This document shows, piece by piece, positions 25,828 to 35,375 of a stretch of DNA of 59,922 nucleotides (positions within the stretch are counted from its first letter, which is position 1; each line of letters opens with the position of its first letter). The notes below the pieces were generated by a model that was not told the DNA's origin, searched no databases, and worked only from the letters and a program-made list of their open reading frames with translations. The position numbers were made by a program, and so were the translations under genes. The DNA comes from Flavobacteriia bacterium (GTDB lineage: Bacteria; Bacteroidota; Bacteroidia; Flavobacteriales_D; Crocinitomicaceae): assembly GCA_947462925.1 (NCBI GenBank), contig CANHQP010000021.1, positions 1 through 59,922 of the forward strand. Direction: 5' to 3'.

Positions 25828-26682
25828 TCACTCTTGATTTTCCCAATAATCATTCAAATATGCTTGAATTCTTCTTGAAATAACGTTGAAATATCTTTTG
25901 GTGCGATAACCGCCAACCCAAGAAATTCCACGAATGGCATTTGTCAAGAAAATTTCGTCAGCAGCCAATAAATTTTGAGGTAAAATGGTGCATTCATACA
26001 CTTTTATTCCATGGTGAATCGCCAAATTGATGACTTGCATACGCATGGTTCCAGCCAAACAACCTTCGTCCAAACTTGGAGTATAAAGTACGCCGTTGCT
26101 CACCACAAACAAATTGGAATTTGAGCTTTCTAAAATCCCACCTTTTTCATTACTCAACAACAAATCATCCAGGTTTTTCTCGCGTGCAGCGATGGCAGAC
26201 ATCACATACAACAAACCATTTTTCGTTTTGAAATTTGACAAGAAATTCTTCTGTTTTTTCATGTCCATGTAAATGTCCACTTCCAAACCTTTGGAATTCA
26301 ATTCAAAATAATTGGCTTCATATGGATAAACCTCAATGAAATAAGAAACTTCGTTTGTATCAGGAAAATAGGTTCCGCCAGCTGCGCGATCAATTGAAAC
26401 ACGGCACTTCCCTCCTTCTTGAATATTGGATTTTTGAATTAAATCTTTGATTTTCGTTTCAAAAAATTCTGCAGTAAAAAAAGCAGGAATACGCATTTTC
26501 AAAGCTTTGGCACCTTCTTGAATTCTGTTAAAATGATTAACAAAATTGATTGGTCGCCCATTCATGATTCTGACACTTTCAAAAAGTCCATCACCATATA
26601 AATAAGATCTGTTTCCAGCAGCAATCGTTGCACCAGTATTTGGCAAAACGACACCATTATTGTTCACGTATAAAACACTCAT
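25828..26682 (-). CDS. PLP-dependent class IV aminotransferase / aminodeoxychorismate lyase-like
   Basis: The 284-residue protein is a fold-type IV PLP enzyme. It has YLYGDGLFESVRI near residue 28, the Lys region NFKTKNGLLYVMSA with likely PLP lysine K152, the cofactor-binding ESSNSNLF block, and CLAGTMRMQVI followed by FLTNAIRGI. Members act as branched-chain amino acid aminotransferases, D-amino acid aminotransferases or 4-amino-4-deoxychorismate lyases (PabC). The sequence alone does not separate these. The start codon is 2 bp from the stop of the rhomboid gene, indicating an operon. Confidence 0.85.
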   Translation of the reverse strand: MSVLYVNNNGVVLPNTGATIAAGNRSYLYGDGLFESVRIMNGRPINFVNHFNRIQEGAKALKMRIPAFFTAEFFETKIKDLIQKSNIQEGGKCRVSIDRAAGGTYFPDTNEVSYFIEVYPYEANYFELNSKGLEVDIYMDMKKQKNFLSNFKTKNGLLYVMSAIAAREKNLDDLLLSNEKGGILESSNSNLFVVSNGVLYTPSLDEGCLAGTMRMQVINLAIHHGIKVYECTILPQNLLAADEIFLTNAIRGISWVGGYRTKRYFNVISRRIQAYLNDYWENQE

Positions 26683-26684
26683 TT

Positions 26685-27302
26685 TTATCTGAAAATGTAA
26701 TTGACTAACTCTTTTCCTTTGTCAATATTAATAATTAAAATGTAAATAATGCCAAAAACAGCTCCACCAATGTGCGCGTCGTGGGCAATTTTACTTCCAC
26801 CTCGTTTAAATGCGTAATACTCAAAAGCCAAATACAAAGGTCCAAAAATGTAACCTGGAACCATTATTGGCAAAAATATCAGTCCCATTTTTAACGGAGG
26901 ATACCAAATAACAGAAGCGAAAATTACCGCAGAAACAGCCCCTGAAGCGCCAACAGAATAGTAAGTATCACTGTCTTGATTTCTGACATAAGGCCAAAGT
27001 GTTGCAAATAATCCTCCTAAAATATACAAACCACCAAAAATGATTTCTCCTTTGGCAGCGCCGTAAGTAAAAATCAAATCTCTTTCCATAAATTCTCCAA
27101 ACATGTAAAATGAAAACATATTGAAAAACAAATGTCCCCAATCTGAATGGACAAACATATGGGTAAAAAACCTTTCCTTTTGATTGTAATGTTTCGCCAA
27201 ATAAGGGGAAAATGACATTTTGTAAGCAAAATCTTTGGAATTAAATCCTTGCATTGAAACAAGAACAGTAATTCCAATAATGATGTAAGTAATGATTGGC
27301 AT
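26685..27302 (-). CDS. Rhomboid-family intramembrane serine protease
   Basis: The 205-residue membrane protein has about six hydrophobic helices. Catalytic residues are visible: S120 in SVGASGAVSAV and H177 in AHDAHIGGAVFG. The HSDWGHLFFNMFSFYMFGE block in the second helix is also family-typical. Rhomboids cut transmembrane segments of other proteins in the inner membrane. It is the first gene of a likely minus-strand unit rhomboid-aminotransferase-UbiA-like. No extra soluble domain is present. Substrates are unknown. Confidence 0.92.
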   Translation of the reverse strand: MPIITYIIIGITVLVSMQGFNSKDFAYKMSFSPYLAKHYNQKERFFTHMFVHSDWGHLFFNMFSFYMFGEFMERDLIFTYGAAKGEIIFGGLYILGGLFATLWPYVRNQDSDTYYSVGASGAVSAVIFASVIWYPPLKMGLIFLPIMVPGYIFGPLYLAFEYYAFKRGGSKIAHDAHIGGAVFGIIYILIINIDKGKELVNYIFR

Positions 27303-27383
27303 TTATTATTAATGATTTGGTTTGTAGTTTTTTAACTTAAACATGAATACATTTCGTGTAAAAATAACTAATTTCACGACGTT

Positions 27384-28958
27384 ATGGCAAAAATTACATC
27401 TTTCATTCCTTTCTTTTTATGCTTTTTTTTGGTTTTATTCAGCTGTCAAAATGAACAAAAGAAAGTTGAATTTCTAGATCAAAATATTAGCGTAGAAAAG
27501 AAATTAGAGAAATTATTGGATGTCAATAACCTAGCAGAAATTGGAATTGATAAAGATGGACAACAATTGCTTTTAGATTTTTACAAAGCAAGAAATTTTA
27601 AGCCAATTTGGTGCGAAAAAGAAAAACTCTCTTCGACTGGACAAATTCTTGCAAATTATTTGAAAACTCCGATTGCATTCGGACTTCCAAGCAAAAGATT
27701 TTCGGCATTAAAATGGGACAGCGTTTATCAACTCAAAAATGAAATTATCATTACAGCAATGCTAGCTCGTATGAAAGTTGATTTAAAAATAGGCGTTTTA
27801 GATACTGCGACAAAAAGTTTGCGACCAATTCAGTATGTAAATTTAGATTCTTTAAAAATCACTTTAAATTTTCCATCAACTGAAAATGAGATTGCTGCGA
27901 AAATTATCTCTTGGGGTCCAGCTGATACCAATTATCAAAAATTAGCTTACGGCTTATTTTATTTTGCATTTTCACATCCACTGGAAAACAATGAATTAAA
28001 AGTTCCAACAGTCAAAAAAGATTCAATCAATTCAATCATTCAAGCAAAAAAATCACTTTATAATAAAGGATTTTTAGCTATAGAAAATGTAAATGATTCA
28101 CTATTCGTCATTGCTTTGAAAGCTTTTCAAGATGAAAATGGACAGCAAAAAGATGGCGTGGTAGGTACAAGCACCGCTTTAGCACTAGAGGAAACAAATC
28201 TTCATCGTTGCAGGAGAACTGCTTTGGCAATGGAAAAATGGCGATGGAAAAGTGCTTTCCCAGAAAAATACATTTATGTTAACATTCCAGAATTCAAATT
28301 GAGATTTTACAATGCTGACACGCTTCGAAGTGAAAACAAAGTAATCGTTGGAAAACCAGATCATCAAACACCAGAATTCACTGCAAAAGTGAGAACCATT
28401 GTCGCTTTTCCATATTGGAATGTTCCTTATTCAATTACAAGCAAGGAAATTTTGCCAGACGTGAAGCGAAATCCAAATTATTTCAAACGCAATCGCATGA
28501 AAATTTACCGTCGCGGTGAAGAAATTGATCCTTCAACGGTGAATTGGAAAAAAATCAGAGAAAATACCTTTCCGTATTCCGTAAAACAAGATCCTGGAAC
28601 ACATAATTCTTTGGGAATCATCAAGTTTGAATTTAGCAATAAATATGGTGTTTATGTGCACGATACGCCAAGCAAAGGTTTATTCAATACAACCGTCAGA
28701 ACCTATTCGCATGGTTGCGTGCGTTGCGAAAATCCTGTAGATTTGGCTAAGATGGTTTTAACTCAAGACGAAAACACCATGATTCCAGATAGTTTGGATA
28801 GTATCATGTCAAGAAAAGTAAATTTCCCTATTCACTTAAAAAGATCTTTTTTGATACAATTTGATTACATCACTGTAATTCCAAATAACAAAGGCGGATT
28901 ATTGTTTTTAAAAGACGTTTATTTCAAAGATGAAAAGTTTCTGAAATGGATGTTTTAA
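27384..28958 (+). CDS. L,D-transpeptidase (YcbB/LdtD-like) lipoprotein
   Basis: The 524-residue protein has a lipoprotein signal peptide ending LVLFSCQ, so it is anchored by its cysteine near residue 21. The middle region holds a scaffold domain and a peptidoglycan-binding segment (LKAFQDENGQQKDGVVGTST). The YkuD catalytic domain (about 300-480) contains VIVGKPDHQTP and the active-site motif YSHGCVRC, with H443 and catalytic C445. Enzymes of this type form 3-3 cross-links in peptidoglycan or attach proteins to it. Length and layout fit the YcbB group. The gene is divergent from the rhomboid unit, with an intergenic region of 81 bp that must hold both promoters. Confidence 0.92.
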   Translation: MAKITSFIPFFLCFFLVLFSCQNEQKKVEFLDQNISVEKKLEKLLDVNNLAEIGIDKDGQQLLLDFYKARNFKPIWCEKEKLSSTGQILANYLKTPIAFGLPSKRFSALKWDSVYQLKNEIIITAMLARMKVDLKIGVLDTATKSLRPIQYVNLDSLKITLNFPSTENEIAAKIISWGPADTNYQKLAYGLFYFAFSHPLENNELKVPTVKKDSINSIIQAKKSLYNKGFLAIENVNDSLFVIALKAFQDENGQQKDGVVGTSTALALEETNLHRCRRTALAMEKWRWKSAFPEKYIYVNIPEFKLRFYNADTLRSENKVIVGKPDHQTPEFTAKVRTIVAFPYWNVPYSITSKEILPDVKRNPNYFKRNRMKIYRRGEEIDPSTVNWKKIRENTFPYSVKQDPGTHNSLGIIKFEFSNKYGVYVHDTPSKGLFNTTVRTYSHGCVRCENPVDLAKMVLTQDENTMIPDSLDSIMSRKVNFPIHLKRSFLIQFDYITVIPNNKGGLLFLKDVYFKDEKFLKWMF

Positions 28959-29041
28959 GCTAAATATTTTAAAATCAAGCCTTTAATAATAATTCAAATT
29001 TCTTTCTTCAGTAAACATCCCTATCATTCAAGAAAGCTTGA

Positions 29042-29049
29042 TACCTTTG
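29042..29049 (+). promoter_or_regulatory. -7 box TACCTTTG upstream of rlmI
   Basis: This is an exact match to the Bacteroidota consensus TAnnTTTG, 22 bp upstream of the rlmI ATG. A convincing -33 TTTG box is not visible at the usual distance. Confidence 0.6.
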
Positions 29050-29071
29050 TGACTGAAATTAAACGCAAAAT

Positions 29072-30247
29072 ATGTCAATCAAATCACTTGTAATTCGCAA
29101 AAACAAACAAAATTCAGTTGAACGATTTCATCCTTGGATCTTTTCTGGAGCGATAGAAACTGACACTTCTGATATTGTAGAAGGAGAATTGGTTGATATT
29201 GTTGGTCATAAAGGACAATTTATTGCACGTGGACATTTTCAGCCGAGTACAATCGCTGTGAGAGTTTTGACATTTACCGACAGACCAATTGACCAAGATT
29301 TTTACAATGAAATGGTTCGAAATGCCGTTCAAATGCGTTTAAATTTGAATTTGTTAAACGAAAAGAACAACATTTTTCGATTGATTCACGGCGAAGGCGA
29401 TTCTTTGCCTGGTTTGATCGTAGATTTTTACAATGGAGTTGCTGTTATTCAATGCCACAGTATTGGAATGTATCGCGATTTAAATTTCATTTCTTCAGGA
29501 TTACAAAGGGTTTTGGGCGATAAATTGATTGCAATTTATTCCAAATCAAACGATACTTTACCGGCTCGACTTGAAATCGTAAACGAATATGTTTATGGTA
29601 CTTGCGAAACACCTCACGTTGCTTTAGAAAACGGTGTGAAGTACAATATTGATTGGGTAAATGGTCAAAAAACAGGATTTTTTATCGACCAAAGAGAAAA
29701 TCGAAATTTGATTGCAAAATATGCACTTGGAAAAAAGGTTTTGAACACTTTTTGCTACTCTGGAGGATTCAGTCTCTCTGCAATTTCTGGTGGAGCAACT
29801 TTCGCTCATTCATTGGATAGTTCCAAAAAAGCGATTGAATTGACAGATGAAAATGTAATTTTAAATGAGATGGGTTCCAACCACAAGTCAATCGTGGCGG
29901 ACACCATGGAATATATCAAAGAATTACCTGAAGAATACGATATTATTGTACTTGATCCTCCAGCATTTGCCAAGCACAGAGACAAACGTCACAAAGCAAT
30001 TCAAGGTTATAAAAGATTGAATGCTCATGCGATTCGTCAAATTAAACCTGGCGGATTGATTTTTACATTTTCGTGCTCCCAAGTCGTCGATAAATTCCTA
30101 TTCAACAATACAATCATTGCAGCAGCGATTGAAAGTGGTCGTAAAGTGAGAATCATTGAACAATTACACCAACCAGCAGATCATCCAATCAATGCGTTTC
30201 ATCCTGAAGGTGAATATTTGAAAGGATTGGTTATCCAAGTAGATTAA
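29072..30247 (+). CDS. rlmI: Class I SAM-dependent rRNA methyltransferase, RlmI-like
   Basis: The 391-residue protein has an N-terminal PUA domain (about 1-80, with HPWIFSGAIE) and a C-terminal Rossmann methyltransferase domain. The domain shows GQKTGFFIDQRENR, VLNTFCYSGGFSLSA and the catalytic DIIVLDPPAFAKH followed by FTFSCS. This is the RlmI/YccW arrangement, which makes m5C in 23S rRNA (position 1962 in E. coli). It opens an operon with a MATE transporter (4-bp gap) and fmt. Exact target specificity cannot be confirmed from sequence. Confidence 0.9.
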   Translation: MSIKSLVIRKNKQNSVERFHPWIFSGAIETDTSDIVEGELVDIVGHKGQFIARGHFQPSTIAVRVLTFTDRPIDQDFYNEMVRNAVQMRLNLNLLNEKNNIFRLIHGEGDSLPGLIVDFYNGVAVIQCHSIGMYRDLNFISSGLQRVLGDKLIAIYSKSNDTLPARLEIVNEYVYGTCETPHVALENGVKYNIDWVNGQKTGFFIDQRENRNLIAKYALGKKVLNTFCYSGGFSLSAISGGATFAHSLDSSKKAIELTDENVILNEMGSNHKSIVADTMEYIKELPEEYDIIVLDPPAFAKHRDKRHKAIQGYKRLNAHAIRQIKPGGLIFTFSCSQVVDKFLFNNTIIAAAIESGRKVRIIEQLHQPADHPINAFHPEGEYLKGLVIQVD

Positions 30248-30251
30248 TTAA

Positions 30252-31580
30252 ATGCTAGATTTAAGATATAAAACCATTTTGGGAGTTGCGCTTCCATTGA
30301 TGGTTTCCAGTTTTATTCAATCCATTGTACTGCTCACAAACGCTGGTTTTTTGAGTCGCTACGACACGTTGGCATTTGATGCCAGTGGAAATGCTGGACT
30401 AATATATATCACAGTGTTTGCAGCATTAATGGGAATGAGCGACGGATCTCAAATCTTAATCGCTAGAAGAATTGGCCAAGACAAAAGCCATGCTGTTGGT
30501 CGAATTTTCGGCACTTCTGTTTTCACGATGTTTCTTTTTGGAATCGTCATGTTTTGCTTGATTTATTTCCTGATGCCCATTTTGTTGCCGATGTATTCCA
30601 AACACAATGATTTGGCTCAGGCACAAATTTCATTTTTATCAATCAGAAGTTTTGCCATCTTTTTTGGCGTCATCACGCTTTCCATTCAGGCTTTTTTCTA
30701 TGCCATTGGAAAAACATGGGTTGTTCTAATCAGTGCAATCATCGTCGCTTTATCGAATGTTTTGATGGATTATCTGTTCATTTTTGGTTGGGATTTTATT
30801 CCAGAAATGGGACTAAAAGGCGCAGCAATCGCATCTACTTGTGCTGAAGGTTTAGGAATGTTGTTTCTGCTACTATTTCTAATTTTCTCGAAAGAAGTCA
30901 AACAATACGGACTTTTTTTTCATTTCGCTTTTCAGTTCAAATCGTTTATCGAATTATTGAAAGTTGGAATTCCCTTGTTTTTGCAAAGTTTCATGGCATT
31001 GGCCACTTGGACGATTTTCTTTACTTGGATTGAACAAATGGGAAAATCAGATTTGACAATCGCACAAAATATTCGAGCGATTTACTTTTTAGCATTTGTC
31101 CCTATTTGGGGATTTGCGGCAACAACCAAGACATATATTTCACAGTATCTTGGTAGAAACGATTTTGGCTCGCTTAAAACTATCCAACGAAGAATTCAAT
31201 TTTTGACCATCATTTTCTTACTTGTTTTCTTCCACGGCTCTTTTCTTTATCCAGAAAAACTAATCAGCTGGATCAATCCTGAAGAAGCATACATTGAAAA
31301 AAGTGCAGATATTTTACGATTTGTCTCTGGATCGATTTTTATTTTTGGATTAATCTCCGTCAAATTTCAAACGGTCAATGGTTCAGGAAATACGATGGTG
31401 AGTTTTGGGATAGAATTTTTGAGCGTTTTCACTTACACTTTGGGTGCTTACATATTAATAAAGGTGTTGCATGCAGATATTTTTTGGGTTTGGTCGGTTG
31501 AATACATTTATTTTTGCACACTCGGAACCGCATCTATTTTATACCTGAAATTTTTTAACTGGAAAAACACACAAATATGA
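30252..31580 (+). CDS. MATE-family multidrug/cation antiporter
   Basis: The 442-residue protein has about twelve hydrophobic helices and the MATE internal two-fold pattern. It starts with LGVALPLMVSSFIQSIVLLT and has FLSRYDTLAFDASG in the first loop and KGAAIASTCAEGLGM in the fourth helix region. Such proteins export drugs or metabolites in exchange for Na+ or H+. It starts 4 bp after rlmI and overlaps fmt by 4 bp, so it is translated within that operon. The substrate is unknown, and its link to translation genes may be only positional. Confidence 0.9.
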   Translation: MLDLRYKTILGVALPLMVSSFIQSIVLLTNAGFLSRYDTLAFDASGNAGLIYITVFAALMGMSDGSQILIARRIGQDKSHAVGRIFGTSVFTMFLFGIVMFCLIYFLMPILLPMYSKHNDLAQAQISFLSIRSFAIFFGVITLSIQAFFYAIGKTWVVLISAIIVALSNVLMDYLFIFGWDFIPEMGLKGAAIASTCAEGLGMLFLLLFLIFSKEVKQYGLFFHFAFQFKSFIELLKVGIPLFLQSFMALATWTIFFTWIEQMGKSDLTIAQNIRAIYFLAFVPIWGFAATTKTYISQYLGRNDFGSLKTIQRRIQFLTIIFLLVFFHGSFLYPEKLISWINPEEAYIEKSADILRFVSGSIFIFGLISVKFQTVNGSGNTMVSFGIEFLSVFTYTLGAYILIKVLHADIFWVWSVEYIYFCTLGTASILYLKFFNWKNTQI

Positions 31581-32533
31581 TGAAGAAAGATTTTCGCATT
31601 GTTTTCATGGGAACACCTGATTTCGCTGTTGGGATTTTAGATGGTTTAATCGCCAATAAATTTAACGTTGTTGCCAGTATTACGGCGCCAGACAAACCTG
31701 CAGGAAGAGGTCAAAAAATCTCCGAAAGTGCTGTGAAAACATTTTGTGTCGAAAATGATATTCCAGTTTTACAACCAACAAACTTAAAAGATGAAACATT
31801 TGTGCAATCTTTGAGCGAATTAAATGCCGATTTATTTGTTGTTGTCGCTTTCAGAATGCTTCCTGAAGTAATTTGGAACATGCCACCAAAAGGAACAATC
31901 AACCTGCATGCTTCACTCCTACCGCAATATCGTGGTGCTGCACCAATCAATTGGGCAATTGTGAATGGAGAAAATGAAACTGGCGTAACGACTTTCTTCA
32001 TTGAAAAGGAAATCGATACAGGAATGGTTATTGAAAGAGCTTCTATTTCTATAGGAGAAAATGAAACCGCTGGCGAATTGCACGATAGATTGATGAATTT
32101 AGGAAGAGAATTGGTTGTCAAAAGCGTTGCGCAAATCGAAGATGGTTCTGTGGTGCGCACTTCTCAAGATAGTTTGATAGAATCCAATTTACGTTCTGCA
32201 CCAAAAATTTTCAAACCGATGTGTGAAATCGATTGGAATCAAAATGTGCAAACGATACACGATTTTTGTCGTGGTTTTTCTCCATATCCTACTGCATGGA
32301 CAACTATTATCAACGAAGGACGAAATGAATCCAAGTCAGTAAAGATTTTCAGAACTGAAAAAACTGAAATTCCAGTCGAAAATTCTAAACTATTAAAAAA
32401 GGATGCTGAAGGATTACTTTTCCCCTGCAATGATTTCTATTTAAGAATTACAGAAATTCAACCTGAAGGAAAGAGAAGAATGACGCACAAAGAATTCGCT
32501 GCGGGCTACAACTTCAACGATTGGAAAATCTAG
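31577..32533 (+). CDS. fmt: Methionyl-tRNA formyltransferase
   Basis: The 318-residue enzyme starts RIVFMGTPDFAVGILDGL and carries the formyl-transferase signature, including SLLPQYRGAAPINWAI with the HASLLP histidine, and GVTTFFIEKEIDTG. The C-terminal OB-like domain follows from about residue 205. It formylates initiator Met-tRNA with 10-formyl-THF. Length matches the family. Two consecutive ATG codons open the frame, overlapping the MATE stop by 4 bp. This is the last gene of the rlmI-MATE-fmt operon. Confidence 0.96.
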   Translation: MMKKDFRIVFMGTPDFAVGILDGLIANKFNVVASITAPDKPAGRGQKISESAVKTFCVENDIPVLQPTNLKDETFVQSLSELNADLFVVVAFRMLPEVIWNMPPKGTINLHASLLPQYRGAAPINWAIVNGENETGVTTFFIEKEIDTGMVIERASISIGENETAGELHDRLMNLGRELVVKSVAQIEDGSVVRTSQDSLIESNLRSAPKIFKPMCEIDWNQNVQTIHDFCRGFSPYPTAWTTIINEGRNESKSVKIFRTEKTEIPVENSKLLKKDAEGLLFPCNDFYLRITEIQPEGKRRMTHKEFAAGYNFNDWKI

Positions 32534-32779
32534 CATTTACAATTATTACAAGGTTCCGTCTGCTGTTTTTCCTTTAAAAGACTGATTTTTTCACTCTCTT
32601 TAAAAAAATAGTTGAAAATTATTTTTTTCAAAACAAATAGTAGCAAAATAACATTAAACAACTAGAAAACAAACACATAAGCACTAAATAGACCTTATTG
32701 TCTTATTAACAAGAATTGACATTTTTCAACAAATCACTTTTTTTTTAGTAAAAAGTCATGCTACGCATAGATATTCGGT

Positions 32780-32787
32780 TATATTTG
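32780..32787 (+). promoter_or_regulatory. -7 box TATATTTG upstream of the HU gene
   Basis: An exact TAnnTTTG match lies 43 bp before the HU start codon within a 298-bp intergenic region. The rest of this region is very AT-rich and shows no other clear element. Confidence 0.65.
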
Positions 32788-32830
32788 TTTCGATAAATTA
32801 ATAGAAAAATTTTCTAAAAACCAAAAAACT

Positions 32831-33103
32831 ATGAACAAAGCAGAATTAATCGATGCAATTGCAAACGAGTCTGGATTGTCTAAAGCAGATTCAAAAAAAG
32901 CATTGGACGCATTTGTAAGCGCTACTTCAGCAGCATTGAAAAACAACGATAGAATTTCTCTAGTAGGATTCGGTTCTTTTTCAGTTTCTGAAAGAGCTGC
33001 AAGAACAGGTCGTAACCCACAAACTGGTAAAGAAATTCAAATCGCTGCTAAAAAAGTGATTAAATTTAAAGCTGGTTCTGAATTAACTGACGGAGTTAAC
33101 TAA
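32831..33103 (+). CDS. HU-family DNA-binding protein
   Basis: The 90-residue basic protein is a complete HU/IHF fold: MNKAELIDAIANESGLSKAD at the N-terminus, VGFGSFSVSERAARTGRNPQTG (beta arm with the conserved R-N-P-x-T-G), and a C-terminal helix region KVIKFKAGSEL. It dimerises, bends DNA and helps compact the nucleoid. It stands alone, with its own promoter box upstream and a strong terminator downstream, as expected for a highly expressed gene. Confidence 0.96.
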   Translation: MNKAELIDAIANESGLSKADSKKALDAFVSATSAALKNNDRISLVGFGSFSVSERAARTGRNPQTGKEIQIAAKKVIKFKAGSELTDGVN

Positions 33104-33120
33104 TCAGTTTTTACAAGAAA

Positions 33121-33155
33121 TTAAAGAGGTGTGCTAATGTATACCTCTTTTTTTT
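33121..33155 (+). terminator. Intrinsic terminator of the HU gene
   Basis: A 10-bp stem (AAAGAGGTGT at 33123-33132 with ATACCTCTTT at 33141-33150, one G-T pair) is followed by an unbroken run of T. It starts about 20 bp after the stop. Confidence 0.9.
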
Positions 33156-33398
33156 GTCCCATTTTTTCCTGAAATCAATTTTTAAATTGAGATTTACCCA
33201 AGCAACAATTTTCCTTTCTTGAGCGCACTTCAAAATGCTTCAATAGATAAAAATTCCTTCATCGCATAGCTATACCGCAACGCTTCAAACCTTTTCTTGT
33301 AAGACATAAGTTATTAATTAATAATGTTTTAATTTTAGATCGCAAATATTCTTATAAAAATTTAGTACTATGTAATACATAATACCATTTATTATATA
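33156..33398. other. Intergenic stretch with no confirmed gene
   Basis: The gap between the HU terminator and the padR promoter holds only a 25-codon minus-strand frame (33230-33307; MSYKKRFEALRYSYAMKEFL). It looks codon-like but is too short to support as a gene. No RNA gene or repeat was recognised. Confidence 0.5.
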
Positions 33399-33406
33399 TA
33401 TCTTTG
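33399..33406 (+). promoter_or_regulatory. -7 box TATCTTTG upstream of padR
   Basis: This is an exact TAnnTTTG match 18 bp before ATG 33425. A TTG at 33404 lies inside the box, which argues against that codon being the start. Confidence 0.65.
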
Positions 33407-33424
33407 TTTAACAAAACGAAAAAC

Positions 33425-33751
33425 ATGAGTTTAGAAAATACAAAAGCCCAAATGCGAAAAGGAATTTTGGAGTTTTGCATTTTATCGATTTTGAAAGACA
33501 AGGAAGCATATCCATCAGAAATCATAGAAAAGCTTAAATCGGCAAAATTGATTGTGGTGGAAGGAACACTTTATCCCTTGTTGACAAGATTAAAAAATGA
33601 AGAACTTCTTACCTATCGTTGGGAAGAATCGAACGCTGGACCTCCAAGAAAATATTATGCATTAACGAAAATCGGAAAAGCATTCTTAGAAGAATTAGAC
33701 GCCACTTGGGATGATTTGCAAATGGCAGTAAATAAAATTGTTAAAAATTGA
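33425..33751 (+). CDS. PadR-family transcriptional regulator
   Basis: The 108-residue protein is a compact PadR winged helix: GILEFCILSILKDKEAYPSEI, then the recognition helix and wing with VEGTLYPLLTRLKNEELLTYRW and GPPRKYYALTKIGKAFL. PadR proteins repress nearby genes and release DNA on sensing a ligand or stress. The next gene, a PspC-domain membrane protein, starts 4 bp after its stop. PadR-PspC pairs of this kind are common in Bacteroidota and Bacillota, suggesting an envelope-stress response that this repressor controls. ATG 33425 is chosen because the promoter box overlaps the TTG at 33404. Confidence 0.92.
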   Translation: MSLENTKAQMRKGILEFCILSILKDKEAYPSEIIEKLKSAKLIVVEGTLYPLLTRLKNEELLTYRWEESNAGPPRKYYALTKIGKAFLEELDATWDDLQMAVNKIVKN

Positions 33752-33755
33752 CATT

Positions 33756-35276
33756 ATGAAAAAGACTATCAGCATTCACCTCGTCGGTTCCAATTTTTTG
33801 GTAGAAGAAGATGCGTACGAGCTAGTTAAAAACTATTTGGACAGATTAAATGAATCGTTAAAAAATTCACTTGACAAAAAAGAAATTTGTGAAGATGTTG
33901 AACTCAGAATTGCAGAGCTCGCAACAGCTTATCTATCAGAGAAAAAGCAAGTGGTAACATTCGAAGAAATGTCAACAATCATTGCCACTTTAGGTCAACC
34001 AGAAGATTTTTTAGAAGATGAAATTCCTAATGATAATAATAAAGAAGATAAAACAACAGAAAAGATTTTTAGCAAAAAAGAAAGACGCTTATTTCGCGAC
34101 ACAGAAAATTCAGTCATTGCTGGTGTTTGCTCAGGTTTAGCAGCTTATTTCAATATTGACACTGTTGTTTTGAGAATTATTTTCATTTTGTTGGGTTTTG
34201 CAGGTGGATTTATTATCCCATTTTACATCATTATGTGGTTCATTGTGCCTAGTGCAAGAACAAACATTGATCGATTGCAAATGCAAGGAAAACCAATCAA
34301 TCTGGAGAATTTAAAGGATGAATTTCAAGAAGCAACGAACAGATTTTCGAAATCATCAAAGAAATTTGAAAGAGAAATTTCAGACAAAGACAGTCCTTTG
34401 CGACAAAAAATCACGCATATTAGTTCGATTTTCACTAAAATAATTGGTGCGGCATTTTTAATTTTTGGAAGTCTTTTACTCATTGGATTGTTAACATTCA
34501 CTTTTGTCGATTGGGAGGTGTTGCACATAGAAAAAAATGGTTTCCAATTAAATTTCAATCAATTTTGTGAACTCTTCATTGTAAATGAAACAAGTGCTTT
34601 TTACCTTTGGATTGGTATTTTGATTTCAGGATTGGGCGTGGTTTCCCTCCTATTATTGCAAGGTGCAAAATTGATTTTTCACTTGCAATCAAAATGGATA
34701 AAAATTGTCAAAGTCGTACTTTTCATTGTTACTTTTTCTGGAATTGGAATAATATTTTTGGAAGGAAGTCAAACCGGTGCTGATTTTACAAATCGAGGAG
34801 AATTTGAACAGATTTTAGGACCAGACACAACCAATGTTTTGACTGTTGAAATTGTAGATAGAAATATGACAAACAATATCCACAATGACGATGACTTTGA
34901 CTTTGAAGGTTTTCAAATACTTGAAAATAAAATCATTCAGTCTGGTATTAGCATCGATTATTCACTTTCTGAAGATTCATTATTCCATGTCTACATTGAA
35001 TTAAGTGCATTTGGTAAAACAAATTCCATTGCTAATCAACGAAGTAAAAATATCAAACATACCATTTCGCTTGAAAATCACAATTTAAAGATTTCACCCA
35101 ATTATTCTTATTCAATAAAAGATAAAATTCGTGGTCAAACGGTGATGCTAAAAATCGCTATTCCTGTTGGAAAATCGGTGCAATTCAGAAATACAATTGT
35201 ACACTCAGAAGACATCAAAGACAGCGGTTTTATTAATCGATATGGAGATTACGAACATTTCGAACACGAGGATTAA
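33756..35276 (+). CDS. PspC-domain membrane protein
   Basis: The product (506 residues from ATG 33756) has an N-terminal soluble domain of about 110 residues starting KKTISIHLVGSNFLVEEDAY. A PspC domain follows (RRLFRDTENSVIAGVCSGLA, then a membrane pair ending WFIVPSA). Three or four further membrane helices lie between about 225 and 340, and a beta-rich C-terminal domain follows. PspC proteins take part in the phage-shock envelope-stress response. The gene sits directly after the PadR regulator and probably is its target. The upstream start at 33738 would overlap padR and is less likely. Confidence 0.88.
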   Translation: MKKTISIHLVGSNFLVEEDAYELVKNYLDRLNESLKNSLDKKEICEDVELRIAELATAYLSEKKQVVTFEEMSTIIATLGQPEDFLEDEIPNDNNKEDKTTEKIFSKKERRLFRDTENSVIAGVCSGLAAYFNIDTVVLRIIFILLGFAGGFIIPFYIIMWFIVPSARTNIDRLQMQGKPINLENLKDEFQEATNRFSKSSKKFEREISDKDSPLRQKITHISSIFTKIIGAAFLIFGSLLLIGLLTFTFVDWEVLHIEKNGFQLNFNQFCELFIVNETSAFYLWIGILISGLGVVSLLLLQGAKLIFHLQSKWIKIVKVVLFIVTFSGIGIIFLEGSQTGADFTNRGEFEQILGPDTTNVLTVEIVDRNMTNNIHNDDDFDFEGFQILENKIIQSGISIDYSLSEDSLFHVYIELSAFGKTNSIANQRSKNIKHTISLENHNLKISPNYSYSIKDKIRGQTVMLKIAIPVGKSVQFRNTIVHSEDIKDSGFINRYGDYEHFEHED

Positions 35277-35349
35277 TTTTTTCATTGCAGGATTGAGATA
35301 AAGAAGTGTTTTTTTCTCAATCCTGTTACTTCTCATTGAAATTGAATTA

Positions 35350-35357
35350 TAACTTTG
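35350..35357 (+). promoter_or_regulatory. -7 box TAACTTTG upstream of the gene at 35376
   Basis: An exact TAnnTTTG match 18 bp before the ATG, at the same distance as in padR. Confidence 0.6.
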
Positions 35358-35375
35358 TAACATAAAGTAAAAACC

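Noticed and set aside
33230-33307. 25-codon minus-strand frame as a small gene
   Set aside because: Too short, no terminator or promoter specific to it, and no recognised family.
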